This document shows positions 39,901-53,080 of a stretch of DNA of 64,000 nucleotides, in pieces. Source of the DNA: Hippophae tibetana (Eukaryota > Streptophyta > Magnoliopsida > Rosales > Elaeagnaceae); contig CM072810.1 in the NCBI GenBank assembly GCA_037013495.1, forward strand, positions 29,479,843-29,543,842, in the 5' to 3' direction. The notes beneath the pieces were generated by a model, which worked only from the letters and a program-made list of their open reading frames with translations, made no database searches and was not told the DNA's origin. Each line of letters starts with the position of its first letter. The stretch's first letter is position 1. A program made the translations under genes and the position numbers.

Positions 39901-41634
39901 GATGATGAAACTTTGGACAAATGTTTTACATGTTTTTCAACTGTTATGAACTACTCGTACCACTTGGGTAGACCTATGAGGAAAGAAAATTAGATTTCGA
40001 AAATCATTGCTAATCTACCTTATCATTTCCATTCCAAAGCTACCTTGCTTAAGTCCATGTACAAGCCCACTGAACATACTATTAAATGAATCTATTGGGC
40101 AAGTATTCGAATTCCATCATATGTTGCCAAGATAAGAGCAATCTACTTTGTAGGAGCGAAAGTACTTAGTTCTCAAGAAATCAAGGATAGTGGTCTGCGC
40201 GAGGACGTTCTTGACCGAATTGTTAGAAATGATGACTCTAATCCGAATGGAGAGAAAATGGCTTTACTTGCCCAGAGATTTACCAAATTTCATAGAAAGA
40301 AGAAACCATTTTTCAGGGATATAAAAAAAGGTAATTCGAGCTCTAAAATGATTATTACGATCAATTTAAAATTAAACTCCTTCAAAAGAACATGAAACAT
40401 TTTGGAAACTAGTCATAGTGGCATGTCAACAATAAAATAATTCAGGAATTATATAGTTGAATTGAATTTTTGAACATTATATCACGCAAGATGATGAAAC
40501 TTTGGACAAATGTTTTACATGTTTTTCAAATGTTATGAACTACTCGTACCACTTGGGTGGACCTATGAGGAAAGAAAATTAGATTTCGAAAATCATTGCT
40601 AATCTACCTTATCATTTCCATTCCAAAGCTACCTTGCTTAAGTCCATGTACAAGCCCACTGAACATACTATTAAATGAATCTATTGGGCAAGTATTCGAA
40701 TTCCATCATATGTTGCCAAGATAAGAGCAATCTACTTTGTAGGAGCGAAAGTACTTAGCTCTCAAGAAATCAAGGATAGTGGTCCGCGCGAGGACGTTCT
40801 TGACCGAATTGTTAGAAATGATGACTCTAATACCAATGAAGAGAAAATGGCTTTACTTGCCTAGAGATTTACCAAATTTGTTAGAAAGAACAAACCATTT
40901 TTTAGGGATATAAAAAAAGGTAATTCGAGCTCTAAAATTATTATTACGATAAATTTAAAATTGAAGTACTTCAAAAGAAAATGAAACATTTTGGAAACTA
41001 GTCATAGTGGCATGTCAACAATAAAATAAATCAGGAATTATATAGTTGAATTGAAATTTTGAACACTATATCACGCAAGATGATGAAACTTTGGACAAAT
41101 GTTTTACATGTTTTTCAACTGTTATGAAATACTCGTACCACTTGGGTAGACCTATGAGGAAAGAAAATTAGATTTCGAAAATCATTGCTAATCTACCTTA
41201 TCATTTCCATTCCAAAGCTACCTTGCTTAAGTCCATGTACAAGCCCACTGAACATACTATTAAATGAATCTATTGGGCAAGTATTCGAATTCCATCATAT
41301 GTTGCCAAGATAAGAGCAATCTACTTTGTAGGAGCGAAAGTACTTAGCTCTCAAGAAATCAAGGATAGTGGTCTGCGCGAGGACGTTCTTGACCGAATTG
41401 TTAGAAATGATGACTCTAATCCGAATGGAGAGAAAATGGCTTTACTTGCCCAGAGATTTACCAAATTTCATAGAAAGAAGAAACCATTTTTCAGGGATAT
41501 AAAAAAAGGTAATTCGAGCTCTAAAATGATTATTACGATCAATTTAAAATTAAACTGCTTCAAAAGAACATGAAACATTTTGGAAACTAGTCATAGTGGC
41601 ATGTCAACAATAAAATAAATCAGGAATTATATAG
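36924..41634 (+). repeat. Array with continuing 1178-bp dimer periodicity
   Basis: Variants recur two units apart: aaatgtgttacatg at about 37563 and 38741, attttcatttccattcc units at about 37670 and 38848, and atccgaatggagagaaaatg at 40241 and 41419. Units carrying aataccaatgaagag and gaacaaaccattttttaggg sit at about 37.89, 39.65 and 40.83 kb. The composition of the pair changes along the stretch, so this is an unsettled HOR rather than a perfect one. Confidence 0.8.
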
Positions 41635-42059
41635 TTGAATTGAAATTTTGAACATTATATCACGCAAGAAGATGAAACTTTGGACAAATGTTTTATATGT
41701 TTTTCAAACGTTATGAACTACTCGTACCACTTGGGTGGAATAATTAGCAAAGAAAATTAGATTTCGAAAATCATTGCTAATCTACCATATCATTTCCATT
41801 TCAAAGCTACCTTGCTTAAGTCCATGTACAAGCCCACTGAACATACTGTTAAATGAATCTGTTGGGCAAGTATTCGAATTGCATCATATGTTGCCAACAT
41901 AAGACCAATCTACTTTGTAGGAGCGAAAGTACTTAGCTCTCAAGAAATCAAGGATAGTGGTCCGCGCGAGGACGTTCTTGACCGAATTGTTAGAAATGAT
42001 GACTCTAATCCCAATGAATAGAAAATGGCTTTACTTGTCCAGAGATTTACCAAATTTTT

Positions 42060-45000
42060 TAGAAAGAAGAAACCATTTTTTAGGGATATAAAAGATGGTA
42101 ATTCGAGCTCTAAAATGATTATTACGATGAATTTAAAATTAAACTGCTTCAAAAAAACATGAAACATTTTGGAAACTAGTCATAGTGGCATGTCAACAAT
42201 AAAATAAATGAGGAATTATATAGTTGAATTGAAATTTTGAACTCTATATCACGCAAGATGATGAAACTTTGGACAAATATTTTACATGTTTTTCAAACGT
42301 TAGGAACTACTCGTACCACTTGGGTGGACCTATTAGCAAAGAAAATGAGATTGAGAAAATCATTGCTAATCTACATTATCATTTCCATTCCAAAGCTACC
42401 TTGCTTAAGTCCATGTACAAGCCCACTGAACATACGGTTAAATGAATATGTTGGGCAAGTATTCGAATTGCATCATATGCTGCCAAGATAAGAGCAATCT
42501 ACTTTGTAGGAGCGAAAGTACTTAGCTATCAAGAAATCAAGAATAGTGGTCCGCGCGAGGACGTTCTTGACCGAATTGTTAGAAATGATGACTCTAATCC
42601 CAATGAAGAGAAAATGGCTTTACTTGCCTAGAGATTTACCAAATTTCTTAGAAAGAAGAAACCATTTTTTAGGGATATAAAAAAAGGTAATTCGAGCTCT
42701 AAAATGATTATTACGATGAATTTAAAATTGAACTACTTCAAAAGAACATGAAACATTTTGGAGACTACTCATAGTGGCATGTCAACAATAAAATAAATCA
42801 GGAATTATATAGTTGAATTGAAATTTTGAACTCTATATTAAGCAAGATGATGAAACTTTGGACAAATGTGTTACATGTTTTTCAAACGTTATGAACTACT
42901 CGTACAACTTGGGTGGACCTATTAGCAAAGAAAATTAGATTGAGAAAATCATTGCTAGTCTACATTTTCATTTCCATTCCAAAGCTACCTTGCTTAAGTC
43001 CATGTACAAACCCACGAACATACTGTCAAATGAATCTGTTGGGCAAGTATTCGACCTCATGCATCACTTGTGGCCAATATTAGAGTAATCTACTTTCGAG
43101 TGGGGAGAGAACTTGGCTATCAAGACATCAAGGATAGTGGTCCGAGCGAACATGTTTTTGACCGAATTGTTAGAATTGATGACTCTAATCCAAATGAAGA
43201 GAAAATGGCTCTACGTGCCTAGAGATTTACCAAATTTATTAGAAAGAAGAAACCCTTTTTTAGGGATATTAAAAAAAGGTAATTCGATCTCTAAAATGAT
43301 TATTATGATGAATTTAAAATTGAACTTCTTCAAAAGAACATGAAAAATTTTGGAGACTACACATACATGCATGTCAACAACAAAATAAATCAGGCATTAT
43401 ATAGTTGAATTGAAATTTTCAACTCTATATCATGCAAGAGGATGAAACTTTGGACAAACTCTTTGCATGTTTTTCAAACATTATCAACTACTCGTAAACA
43501 CATGGGCGGACCTATTAGCAAAGAAAATTATAATGAGAAAATCATTCCTAGACTACCTTATCATTTTAATGCCAAATTTACCTTGTTTAAGCCCATGTAC
43601 AAACAGTGGAACATACTGTTAAATGAATCCGTTGGGCAAGTATTCGAACCCATGCGTCACTTGTGGCCAAGATGGGAGGAATCTACTTTCGTGTGGGGAG
43701 AGAACTTGGCTCACAAGACATCAGGGATAGTGGTCCGAGCGAGGTCGTTTTTGACCGAATCGTTAGAATTGATGACTCTAATCCAAATGAAGAGAAAATG
43801 GCTCTACTTGCCCAGAGATTTACCAAATTTGTTAGAAAGATGAAACCTTTTTTTAGGGATATTAAAAAAAGGTAATTCGAGTTCCAAAATTATTATTACG
43901 ATGAATTGAAAATTAAACTTCTTCCAAAGAACATGGAACATTTTGGAAACTACTCATATTTTCATTTAAACATTAAAATAAATCTAGAATTATATAGTTG
44001 AATTGAAATTTTGAACTCAATATAATGCAATAGAATGAAACTTTGCACAAATTATTTACATGTTTTTCAAACATTATGAACTACTCGTAAAACTTGGGTG
44101 GACCTATTTGCAAAGAAAATTAGATTGAGAAAATCATTCCTATTATACCTTATCATTTTCATGCCAAAGTTACCTTGCTTATGTCCATGTACAAGCCAAT
44201 TGAACATATAGGTAAATGAATCTGTTGGGCAAGTGTTCGAACTCATGCATCACTTGAGGCCAAGTAATAGCAATCTACTTTCGAGGGGGAGAGAACTTGG
44301 CTCTCCATACATCAAGGATAGTGGTCCGAGCGAACATGTTTGTGACCGAATTGTTAGAAATGATGACTCTAATCCAAATGAAGAGAAAATGGTTCTACTT
44401 GCCCAGAGATTTACCAATTTTATTAGAAAGAAGAAACCCTTTTTAGGGATATAAAAAAATGGTAATTCGAGCTCTAAAATTATTATTACGATAAATTTAA
44501 AATTGAACTACTTCAAAAGAACATGAAACATTTTGGAGACTACTCATAGTGGCATGTCAACAATAAAATAAATCAGGAATTATATAGTTGAATTGAAATT
44601 TTGAACACTATATCACGCAAGATGATGAAAAATTGGACAAATGTTTTACATGTTTTTCAAACGTTATTAACTACTCGTACCACTTGGGTGGACCTATTAG
44701 CAAAGAAAATTAGATTGAGAAAATCATTGCTAATCTACCTTATCATTTCCATTCCAAAGCTACCTTGCTTAAGTCCATGTACAAGCCCACTGAACATACT
44801 GTTAAATGAATCTGTTGGGCAAGTATTCGAATTGCATCATATGTTGCCAAGATAAGAGCAATCTACTTTGTAGGAGCGAAATTACTTAGCTCTCAAGAAA
44901 TCAAGGATGGTGGTCCGCGCGAGGACGTTCTTGACCAAATTATTAGAAATGATGACTCTAATCCCAATGAAGAGAAAATGGCTTTACTTGCCCAGAGATT

Positions 45001-45440
45001 TACCAAATTTCTTAGAAAGAAGAAACCATTTTTTAGGGATATAAAAAAAGGTAATTCAAGCTCTAAAATGATTATTACGATGAATCTAAAATTAAACTAC
45101 TTCAAAAGAACATGAAACATTTTGGAAACTAGTCATAGTGGCAAGTCAACAATAAAATAAATGAGGAATTATATAGTTGAATTGAAATTTTGAACTCTAT
45201 ATCCCGCAAGACAATGAAACTTTGGACAAATGTTTTACATGTTTTTCAAACGTTAGGAACTACTCGTACCACTTGGGTGGACCTATTAGCAAAGAAAATT
45301 AGATTGAGAAAATCATTGCTAATCTACCTTATCATTTCCATTCCAAAGCTACCTTGCTTAAGTCCATGTACAAGCCCACTGAACATACTGTTAAATGAAT
45401 CTGTTGGGCAAGTATTCGAATTGCATCATATGTTGCCAAG
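42060..45440 (+). repeat. 3.4-kb duplicated block, left copy
   Basis: Matches 58467-61847 at an offset of 16407 bp, rising to 16408 after a one-base deletion in gaggccaagtaatagcaat (about 44267-44275). Shared private features include aaagatggtaattcgagc (42091 and 58498), the 592-bp hybrid unit, gtaaacacatgggcggac, catgcgtcacttgtggcc and gcgaaattacttagctctca. About a dozen differences were noticed. Similarity breaks left of 42.06 kb and right of 45.44 kb, where the left copy has aagagcgaaagtacttcgct. The block carries about 5.7 monomers, including three of region A/B type. Confidence 0.9.
43442..43875 (+). pseudogene. Gag-like relic, 133-codon frame plus overlapping 70-codon frame
   Basis: The frame 43442-43843 is one of the two longest open frames in the window (equal length to its duplicate). 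It contains GGPISKENYNEKIIPRLPYH, KFTLFKPMYK and NESVGQVFEP. The overlapping frame at 43663-43875 starts at gtg and contains DSNPNEEKMALLAQRFTKFV and KPFFRDIKKR. The two parts lie in different frames, as at 22860-23293. No start context, promoter or zinc knuckle is visible. I read it as a retrotransposon gag remnant inside a satellite unit. Confidence 0.33.
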
Positions 45441-46439
45441 ATAGGAGCAATCTACTTTGTAAGAGCGAAAGTACTTCGCTCTCAACAAATCAAGGATAGT
45501 GGTCCGCGCGAGGACGTTCTTGACCGAATTGTTAGAAATGATGACTCTAATCCCAATGAAGAGAGAATGGCTTTACTTGCCCAGAGATTTACCAAATTTC
45601 TTAGAAAGAAGAAACCATTTTTTAGGGATATAAAAAAAGGTAATTCGAGCTCTAAAATTATTATTACGTTAAATTTAAAATTGAAGTACTTCAAAAGAAA
45701 ATGAAACATTTTGGAAACTAGTCATAGTGGGAAGTCAACAATAAAATAAATCAGGAATTATATAGTTGAATTGAAATTTTGAACTCTATATCCCCCAAGA
45801 TAATGAAACTTTGGACAAATGTTTTACATGTTTTTCAAACGTTAGAAACTACTCGTACCACTTGGGTGGACCTATTAGCAAAGAAAATTAGATTGAGAAA
45901 ATCATTGCTAATCTACCTTATCATTTAAATTCCAAAGCTACCTTGCTTAAGTCCATGTACAAGCCCACTGAACATACTATTAAATGAATCTGTTGGGCAA
46001 GTATTCGAATAGCATCATATGTGGCCAAGATAAGAGCAATCTACTTTGTAGGAGCAAAAGTACTTAGCTCTCAAGAAATCAAGGATAGTGGTCTGCGCGA
46101 GGACTTTCTTGACCGAATTGTTAGAAATGATGACTCTAATCCGAAATGGAGAGAAAATGGCTTTACTTGCCCAGAGATTTACCAAATTTCTTAGAAAGAA
46201 GAAACCATTTTTCAGGGATATAAAAAAAAGTAATTCGAGCACTAAAATGATTATTACGATGAATTTAAAATTAAACTACTAAAAAAGAACATGAAACATT
46301 TTGGAAACTAGTCATAGTGGCATGTCAACAATAAAATAAATCAGGAATTATATAGTTGAATTGAAATTTTGAACATTATATCACGCAAGATGATGAAACT
46401 TTGGACAAATGTTTTACATGTTTTTCAAACGTTATGAAC

Positions 46440-47420
46440 TACTCGTACCACTTGGGTGGACCAATTAGCAAAGAAAATTAGATTTCGAAAATCATTGCTA
46501 ATCTACCATATCATTTCCATTCGAAAGCTACCTTGCTTAAGTCCATGTACAAGCCCACTGAACATACTGTTAAATGAATCTGTTGGGCAAGTATTCGAAT
46601 TGCATCATATGCTGCCAACATAAGAGCAATCTACTTTGTAGGAGCGAAAGTACTTAGCTCTCAAGAAATCAAGGATAGTGGTCCGCACGAGGACGTTCTT
46701 GACCGAATTGTTAGAAATGATGACTCTAATCCCAATGAAGAGAAAATGGCTTTAATTGCCCAGAGATTTACCAAATTTCTTAGAAAGAAGAAACCATTTT
46801 TTATGGATATAAAAAAAAGTAATTCGAGGTCTAAAATGATTATTACGATGAATTTAAAATTAAACTGCTTCAAAAGAACATGAAACATTTTGAAACTTGT
46901 CATAGTGGGATGTCAACAATAAAATAAATCAGGAATTATATAGTTGAATTGAAATTTTGAACTCTATATGACGCATGATGATGAAACTTTGGACAAATGT
47001 TTTACAGGTTTTTCAAACGTTATGAACTACTCGTACCACTTGGGTGAACCTATTAGCAAAGAAAATTAGATTGAGAAAATCATTGCTAATCTACCTTATC
47101 ATTTCCATTCCAAAGCTACCTTGCTTAAGTCCATGTACAAGCCCACTGAACATACTGTTAAATGAATATGTTGGGCAAGTATTCGAATTGCATCATATGT
47201 TGCCAAGATAAGAGAAATCTACTTTGTAGGAGCGAAAGTAATTAGCTCTCAAGAAATCAAGGATAGTGGTCCACGCGAGGACGTTCTTGACCGAATTGTT
47301 AGAAATGATGACTCTCATCCCAATTAAGAGAAAATGGCTTTACTTGCCCAGAGATTTACCATATTTCTTAGAAAGAAGAAACCATTTTTTATGGATATAA
47401 AAAAAGGTAATTCGAGCTCT
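46440..47420 (+). repeat. About 1-kb block present four times (first copy)
   Basis: Markers in order are ttcgaaagctaccttgctta, atgctgccaacataag, ggtccgcacgaggacg, ggctttaattgcccag, attttttatggatataaa, ctatatgacgcatgatgatg, ttgggtgaacctattagc, gaaagtaattagctctca and ctctcatcccaattaagag. The same string of markers, complete or in part, occurs at about 53.80-54.66, 57.17-57.88 and 62.34-63.17 kb. Offsets from this copy are 7313, 10509 and 15818 bp. One or two of the markers also occur singly near 48.9, 51.97 and 49.67 kb. Confidence 0.82.
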
Positions 47421-48182
47421 AAAATAATTATTACGATAAATTTAAAATTGAAGTACTTCAAAAGAACATGAAACATTTTGGAGACTAGTCATACTGGCAT
47501 GTCAACAATAAAATAAATCAGGAATTATATAGTTGAATTGAAATTTTGAACTCTATATCACGCAAGATGATGAAACTTTGGACAAATGTTTTACATGTTT
47601 TTCAAACGTTATCAACTACTCGTACCACTTGGGTGGACCTATTAGCAAAGAAATTTAGATTGAGAAAATCATTGCTAATCTACCTTATCATTTCCATTCC
47701 AAAGCTACCTTGCTTAAGTCCATGTACAAGTCCACTGAACATACTGTTAAATGAATCTGTTGGGCAAGTATTCGAATTGCATCATATGTTGCCAAGATAA
47801 GAGGAATCTACTTTGTAGGAGCGAAAGTACTTAGCTCTCAAGAAATCAAGGATAGTGGTCCGCGCGAGGACGTTCTTGACCAAATTGTTAGAAATGATGA
47901 CTCTAATCTCAATGAAGAGAAAATGGCTTTACTTGCCTAGTGATTTACCTAATTTCTTAGAAAGAAGAACCCATTTTTTAGGGATATAAAAAAAGGTAAT
48001 TCGAGCTCTAAAATGATTATTACGATGACTTTAAAATTAAACTGCTTCAATAGAACATGAAACATTTTGAAACTAGTCATAGTGGCATGTCAACAATAAA
48101 ATAAATCAGGAATTATATAGTTGAATTGAAATTTTGAACTCTATATCACGCAAGATGATGAAACTTTGGACAAATGTTTTTC
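47420..48182 (+). repeat. Block repeated at the right edge of the window
   Basis: Matches 63238-64000 at an offset of 15818 bp. Shared private changes are gtcatactggcatgtcaaca, aagaaatttagattgaga, caagtccactgaacatac, gataagaggaatctactt, tctaatctcaatgaagag, agtgatttacctaatttc, gatgactttaaaattaaa and caatagaacatgaaac. The window ends inside the match (aaatgtttttc), so the right copy continues beyond it. Confidence 0.87.
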
Positions 48183-50473
48183 ATGTTTTTCAAACGTTAT
48201 CAACTACTCGTACCACTTGGGTGGACCTATTAGCAAAGAAAATTAGATTGAGAAAATCATTGCTAATCTACCTTATCATTTCCATTCCAAAGCTACCTTG
48301 CTTAAGTCCATGTACAAGCCCACTGAACATACTGTTAAATGAATCTGTTGGGTAAGTATTCGAATTGCATCATATGTTGCCAAGATAAGAGCAATCTACT
48401 TTGTAGGAGCGAAAGTACTTAGCTCTCAAGAAATCAAGGATAGTGAATCACGCGAGGACGTTCTTGACCGAATTGTTAGAAATGATGACTCTAATCCCAA
48501 TGACGAGAAAATGGCATTACTTGCCTAGAGATTTACCAAATTTCTTAGAAAGAAGAAACCATTTTTCAGGGATATAAAAAAAGGTAATTCGAGCTCTAAA
48601 ATGATTATTACGATGAATTTAAAATTAAACTGCTTAAAAAGAACATGAAACAGTTTGGAAACTAGTCATAGTGGCATGTCAACAATAAAATAAATCAGGA
48701 ATTATATAGTTGAATTGAAATTTTGAACATTATATCACGCAAGATGATGAAACTTTGGACAAATGTTTTACATGTTTTTCAAACGTTATGAACTACTCGT
48801 ACCACTTGGGTGGACCAATTAGCAAAGAAAATTAGATTTCGAAAATCATTGCTAATCTACCATATCATTTCCATTCGAAAGCTACCTTGCTTAAGTCCAT
48901 GTACAAGCCCACTGAACATACTGTTAAATGAATCTCTTGGGCAAGTATTCGAATTGCATCATATGCTGCCAACATAAGAGCAATCTACTTTGTAGGAGCG
49001 AAAGTACTTAGCTCTCAAGAAATCAAGGATAGTGGTCCACACGAGGACATTCTTGACCGAATTGTTAGAAATGATGACTCTAATCCCATTGAAGAGAAAA
49101 TGGCTTTACTTGCCCAGAGATTTACCAAATTTCTTAGAAAGAAGAAACCATTTTTTATGGATATAAAAAAAAGTAATTCGAGGTCTAAAATGATTATTAC
49201 GATGAATTTAAAATTAAACTGCTTCAAAAGAACATCAAAACATTTTCAAACTAGTCATAGTGGGATGTCAACAATAAAATAAATCAGGAATTATATAGTT
49301 GAATTGAAATTTTGAACTCTATATGACGCATGATGATGAAACTTTGGGCAAATGTTTTACACGTTTTTCAAACGTTATGAACTACTCGTACCACTTGGGT
49401 GAACCTATTAGAAAGAAAATTAGATTGAGAAAATCATTGCTAATCTACCTTATCATTTCCATTCCAAAGCTACCTTGCTTAAGTCCATGTACAAGCCCAC
49501 TGAACATACTGTTAAATGAATCTGTTGGTCAAGTATTCGAATTGCATCATATGTTGCCAAGATAGGAGCAATCTACTTTGTAAGAGCGAAAGTACTTAGC
49601 TCTCAACAAATCAAGGATAGTGGTCCGCGCGAGGACGTTCTTGACCGAATTGTTAGAAATGATGACTCTCATCCCAATTAAGAGAAAATGGCTTTACTTG
49701 CCCAGAGATTTACCAAATTTCTTAGAAAGAAGAAACCATTTTTTAGGGATATAAAAAAAGGTAATTCGAGGTCTAAAATTATTATTACGATGAATTTAAA
49801 ATTAAACTGCTTCAAAAGAACATGAAACATTTTCAAACTAGTCATAGTGGGATGTCAACAATAAAATAAATCAGGAATTATATAGTTGAATTGAAATTTT
49901 GAACTCTATATCACGCAAGATGATGAAACTTTGGACAAATGTTTTACATGTTTTTCAAACGTTATCAAGTACTCGTACCACTTGGGTGGACCTATTAGCA
50001 AAGAAAATTAGATTGAGAAAATCATTGCTAATCTACCTTATCATTTCCATTCCAAAGCTACCTTGCTTAAGTCCATGTACAAGCCCACTGAACATACTGT
50101 TAAATGAATCTGTTGGGTAAGTATTCGAATTGCATCATATGTTGCCAAGATAAGAGCAATCTACTTTGTTGGAGCGAAAGTACTTGGCTCTCAAGAAATC
50201 AAGGATAGTGGTCCACGCGAGGACGTTGTTGACCGAATTGTTAGAAATGATGACTCTCATCCCAATTAAGAGAAAATGGCTTTACTTGCCCAGAGATTTA
50301 CCAAATTTCTTAGAAAGAAGAAACCATTTTTTAGGGATATAAAAAAAGGTAATTCGAGCTCTAAAATTATTATTACGATGAATTTAAAATTAAACTGCTT
50401 CAAAAGAACATGAAACATTTTCAAACTAGTCATAGTGGGATGTCAACAATAAAATAAATCAGGAATTATATAG

Positions 50474-51187
50474 TTGAATTGAAATTTTGAACTCTATATC
50501 ACGCAAGATGATGAAACTTTGGACAAATGTTTTACATGTTTTTCAAACGTTGTGAACTACTCGTACCACTTGGGTGGACCTATTAGCAAAGAAAATTAGA
50601 TTGAGAAAATCATTGCTAATCTACCTTATCATTTCCATTCCAAAGCTACCTTGCTTAAGTCCATGTACAAGCCCACTGAACATACTATTAAATGAATCTG
50701 TTGGGCAAGTATTCGAATTGCATCATATGTTGCCAAGATAAGAGCAATCTACTTTGTAGGAGCGAAAGTACTTAGCTCTCAAGAAATCAAGGATAATGGT
50801 CTGCGCGAGGACGTTCTTGACCGAATTGTTAGAAATGATGACTCTAATCCGAATGGAGAGAAAATGGCTTTACTTGCCCAGATATTTACCAAATTTCTTA
50901 AAAGAAGAAACCATTTTTTATGGATATAAAGCGAGGACGTTCTTGACCGAATTGTTAGAAATGAAGACTCTAATCCCAATGAAGAGAGAATGGCTTTACT
51001 TGCCCAGTGATTTACCTAATTTCTTAGAAAGAAGAAACCATTTTTTAGGGATATAAAAAAATGTAATTCGAGCTCTAAAATGATTATTACGATGACTTTA
51101 AAATTAAACTGCTTCAAAAGAACATGAAACATTTTGAAACTAGTCATAGTGGCATGTCAACAATAAAATAAATCAGGAATTATATAG
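50474..51187 (+). repeat. Elongated monomer 1 (714 bp) with 126-bp internal duplication
   Basis: The segment from gcgaggacgttcttgaccga to ggatataaa occurs twice in the unit, at 50805-50930 and 50931-51056. The join reads tatggatataaagcgaggac where normal units read gggatataaaaaaaggtaat. The two halves are not identical. The first has atccgaatggagagaaaatg and cagatatttacc; the second has atgaagactctaatcccaat, gagagaatggc and cagtgatttacctaattt. They therefore come from two different monomer variants. This copy has one base less than its relatives (cttaaaagaag for cttagaaagaag). Confidence 0.9.
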
Positions 51188-52365
51188 TTGAATTGAAATT
51201 TTGAACTCTATATCACGCATGATGATGAAACTTTGGAAAAATGTTTTACATGTTTTTCAAACGTTATGAACTACTCGTACCACTTGGGTGGACCTATTAG
51301 CAAAGAAAATTAGATTGAGAAAATCATTGCTAATCTACCTTATCATTTCCATTCCAAAGCTACCTTGCTTAAGTCCATGTACAAGCCCACTGAACATACT
51401 GTTAAATGAATCTGTTAGGCAAGTATTCGAATTGCATCATATGTTGCCAAGATAAGAGCAATCTACTTTGTAGGAGCGAAAGTACTTAGCTCTCAAGAAA
51501 TCAAGGATAGTGGTCCACGCGAGGACGTTCTTGACCGAATTGTTAGAAATGATGACTCTAATCCGAATGGAGAGAAAATGGCTTTACTTGCCCAGAGATT
51601 TACCAAATTTCTTAGAAAGAAGAAACCATTTTTCAGGGATATAAAAAAAGGTAATTCAAGCTCTAAAATGATTATTACGATGAATTTAAAATTAAACTGC
51701 TTAAAAAGAACATGAAACAGTTTGGAAACTAGTCATAGTGGCATGTAACCAATAAAATAAATCAGGAATTATATAGTTGAATTGAAATTTTGAACATTAT
51801 ATCACGCAAGATGATGAAACTTTGGACAAATGTTTTACATGTTTTTCAAACGTTATGAACTACTCGTACCACTTGGGTGGACCAATTAGCAAAGAAAATT
51901 ATATTTCGAAAATCATTGCTAATCTACCATATCATTTCCATTCGAAAGCTACCTTGCTTAAGTCCATGTACAAGCCCACTGAACATACTGTTAAATGAAT
52001 CTGTTGGGCAAGTATTCGAATTGCATCATATGCTGCCAACATAAGAGCAATCTACTTTGTAAGAGCGAAAGTATTTAGCTCTCAACAAATCAAGGATAGT
52101 GGTCTGCGCGAGGACGTTCTTGACCGAATTGTTAGAAATGATGACTCTAATCCCAATGAAGAGAGAATGGCTTTACTTGCCCAGAGATTTACCAAATTTC
52201 TTAGAAAGAAGAAACCATTTTTTAGGGATATAAAAAAAGGTAATTCGAGCTCTAAAATTATTATTACGATAAATTTAAAATTGAAGTACTTCAAAAGAAA
52301 ATGAAACATTTTGGAAACTAGTCATAGTGGCAAGTCAACAATAAAATAAATGAGGAATTATATAG

Positions 52366-53080
52366 TTGAATTGAAATTTTGAACTCTATATCCCCCAAGA
52401 TAATGAAACTTTGTACAAATGTTTTACATGTTTTTCAAACGTTAGGAACTACTCGTACCACTTGGGTGGACCTATTAGCAAAGAAAATTAGATTGAGAAA
52501 ATCATTGCTAATCTACCTTATCATTTCCATTCCAAAGCTACCTTGCTTAAGTCCATGTACAAGCCCACTGAACATACTATTAAATGAATCTGTTGGGCAA
52601 GTATTCGAATTGCATCATATGTTGCCAAGATAAGAGCAATCTACTTTGTAGGAGCGAAAGTACTTAGCTCTCAAGAAATCAAGGATAATGGTCTGCGCGA
52701 GGACGTTCTTGACCGAATTGTTAGAAATGATGACTCTAATCCGAATGGAGAGAAAATGGCTTTACTTGCCCAGATATTTACCAAATTTCTTAGAAAGAAG
52801 AAACCATTTTTTATGGATATAAAGCGAGGACGTTCTTGACCGAATTGTTAGAAATGAAGACTCTAATCCCAATGAAGAGAGAATGGCTTTACTTGCCCAG
52901 TGATTTACCTAATTTCTTAGAAAGAAGAAACCATTTTTTAGGGATATAAAAAAAGGTAATTCGAGCTCTAAAATGATTATTACGATGACTTTAAAATTAA
53001 CCTGCTTCAAAAGAACATGAAACATTTTGAAACTAGTCATAGTGGCATGTCAACAATAAAATAAATCAGGAATTATATAG
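52366..53080 (+). repeat. Elongated monomer 2 (715 bp)
   Basis: The two halves start at 52697 and 52824, 127 bp apart, with the same chimeric junction and the same diagnostic variants as the unit at 50474. It follows a unit with the palindrome ttgaagtacttcaa and atatcccccaagataatg, an order also seen in the two later elongated units. That points to a shared origin rather than repeated independent events. Confidence 0.9.
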
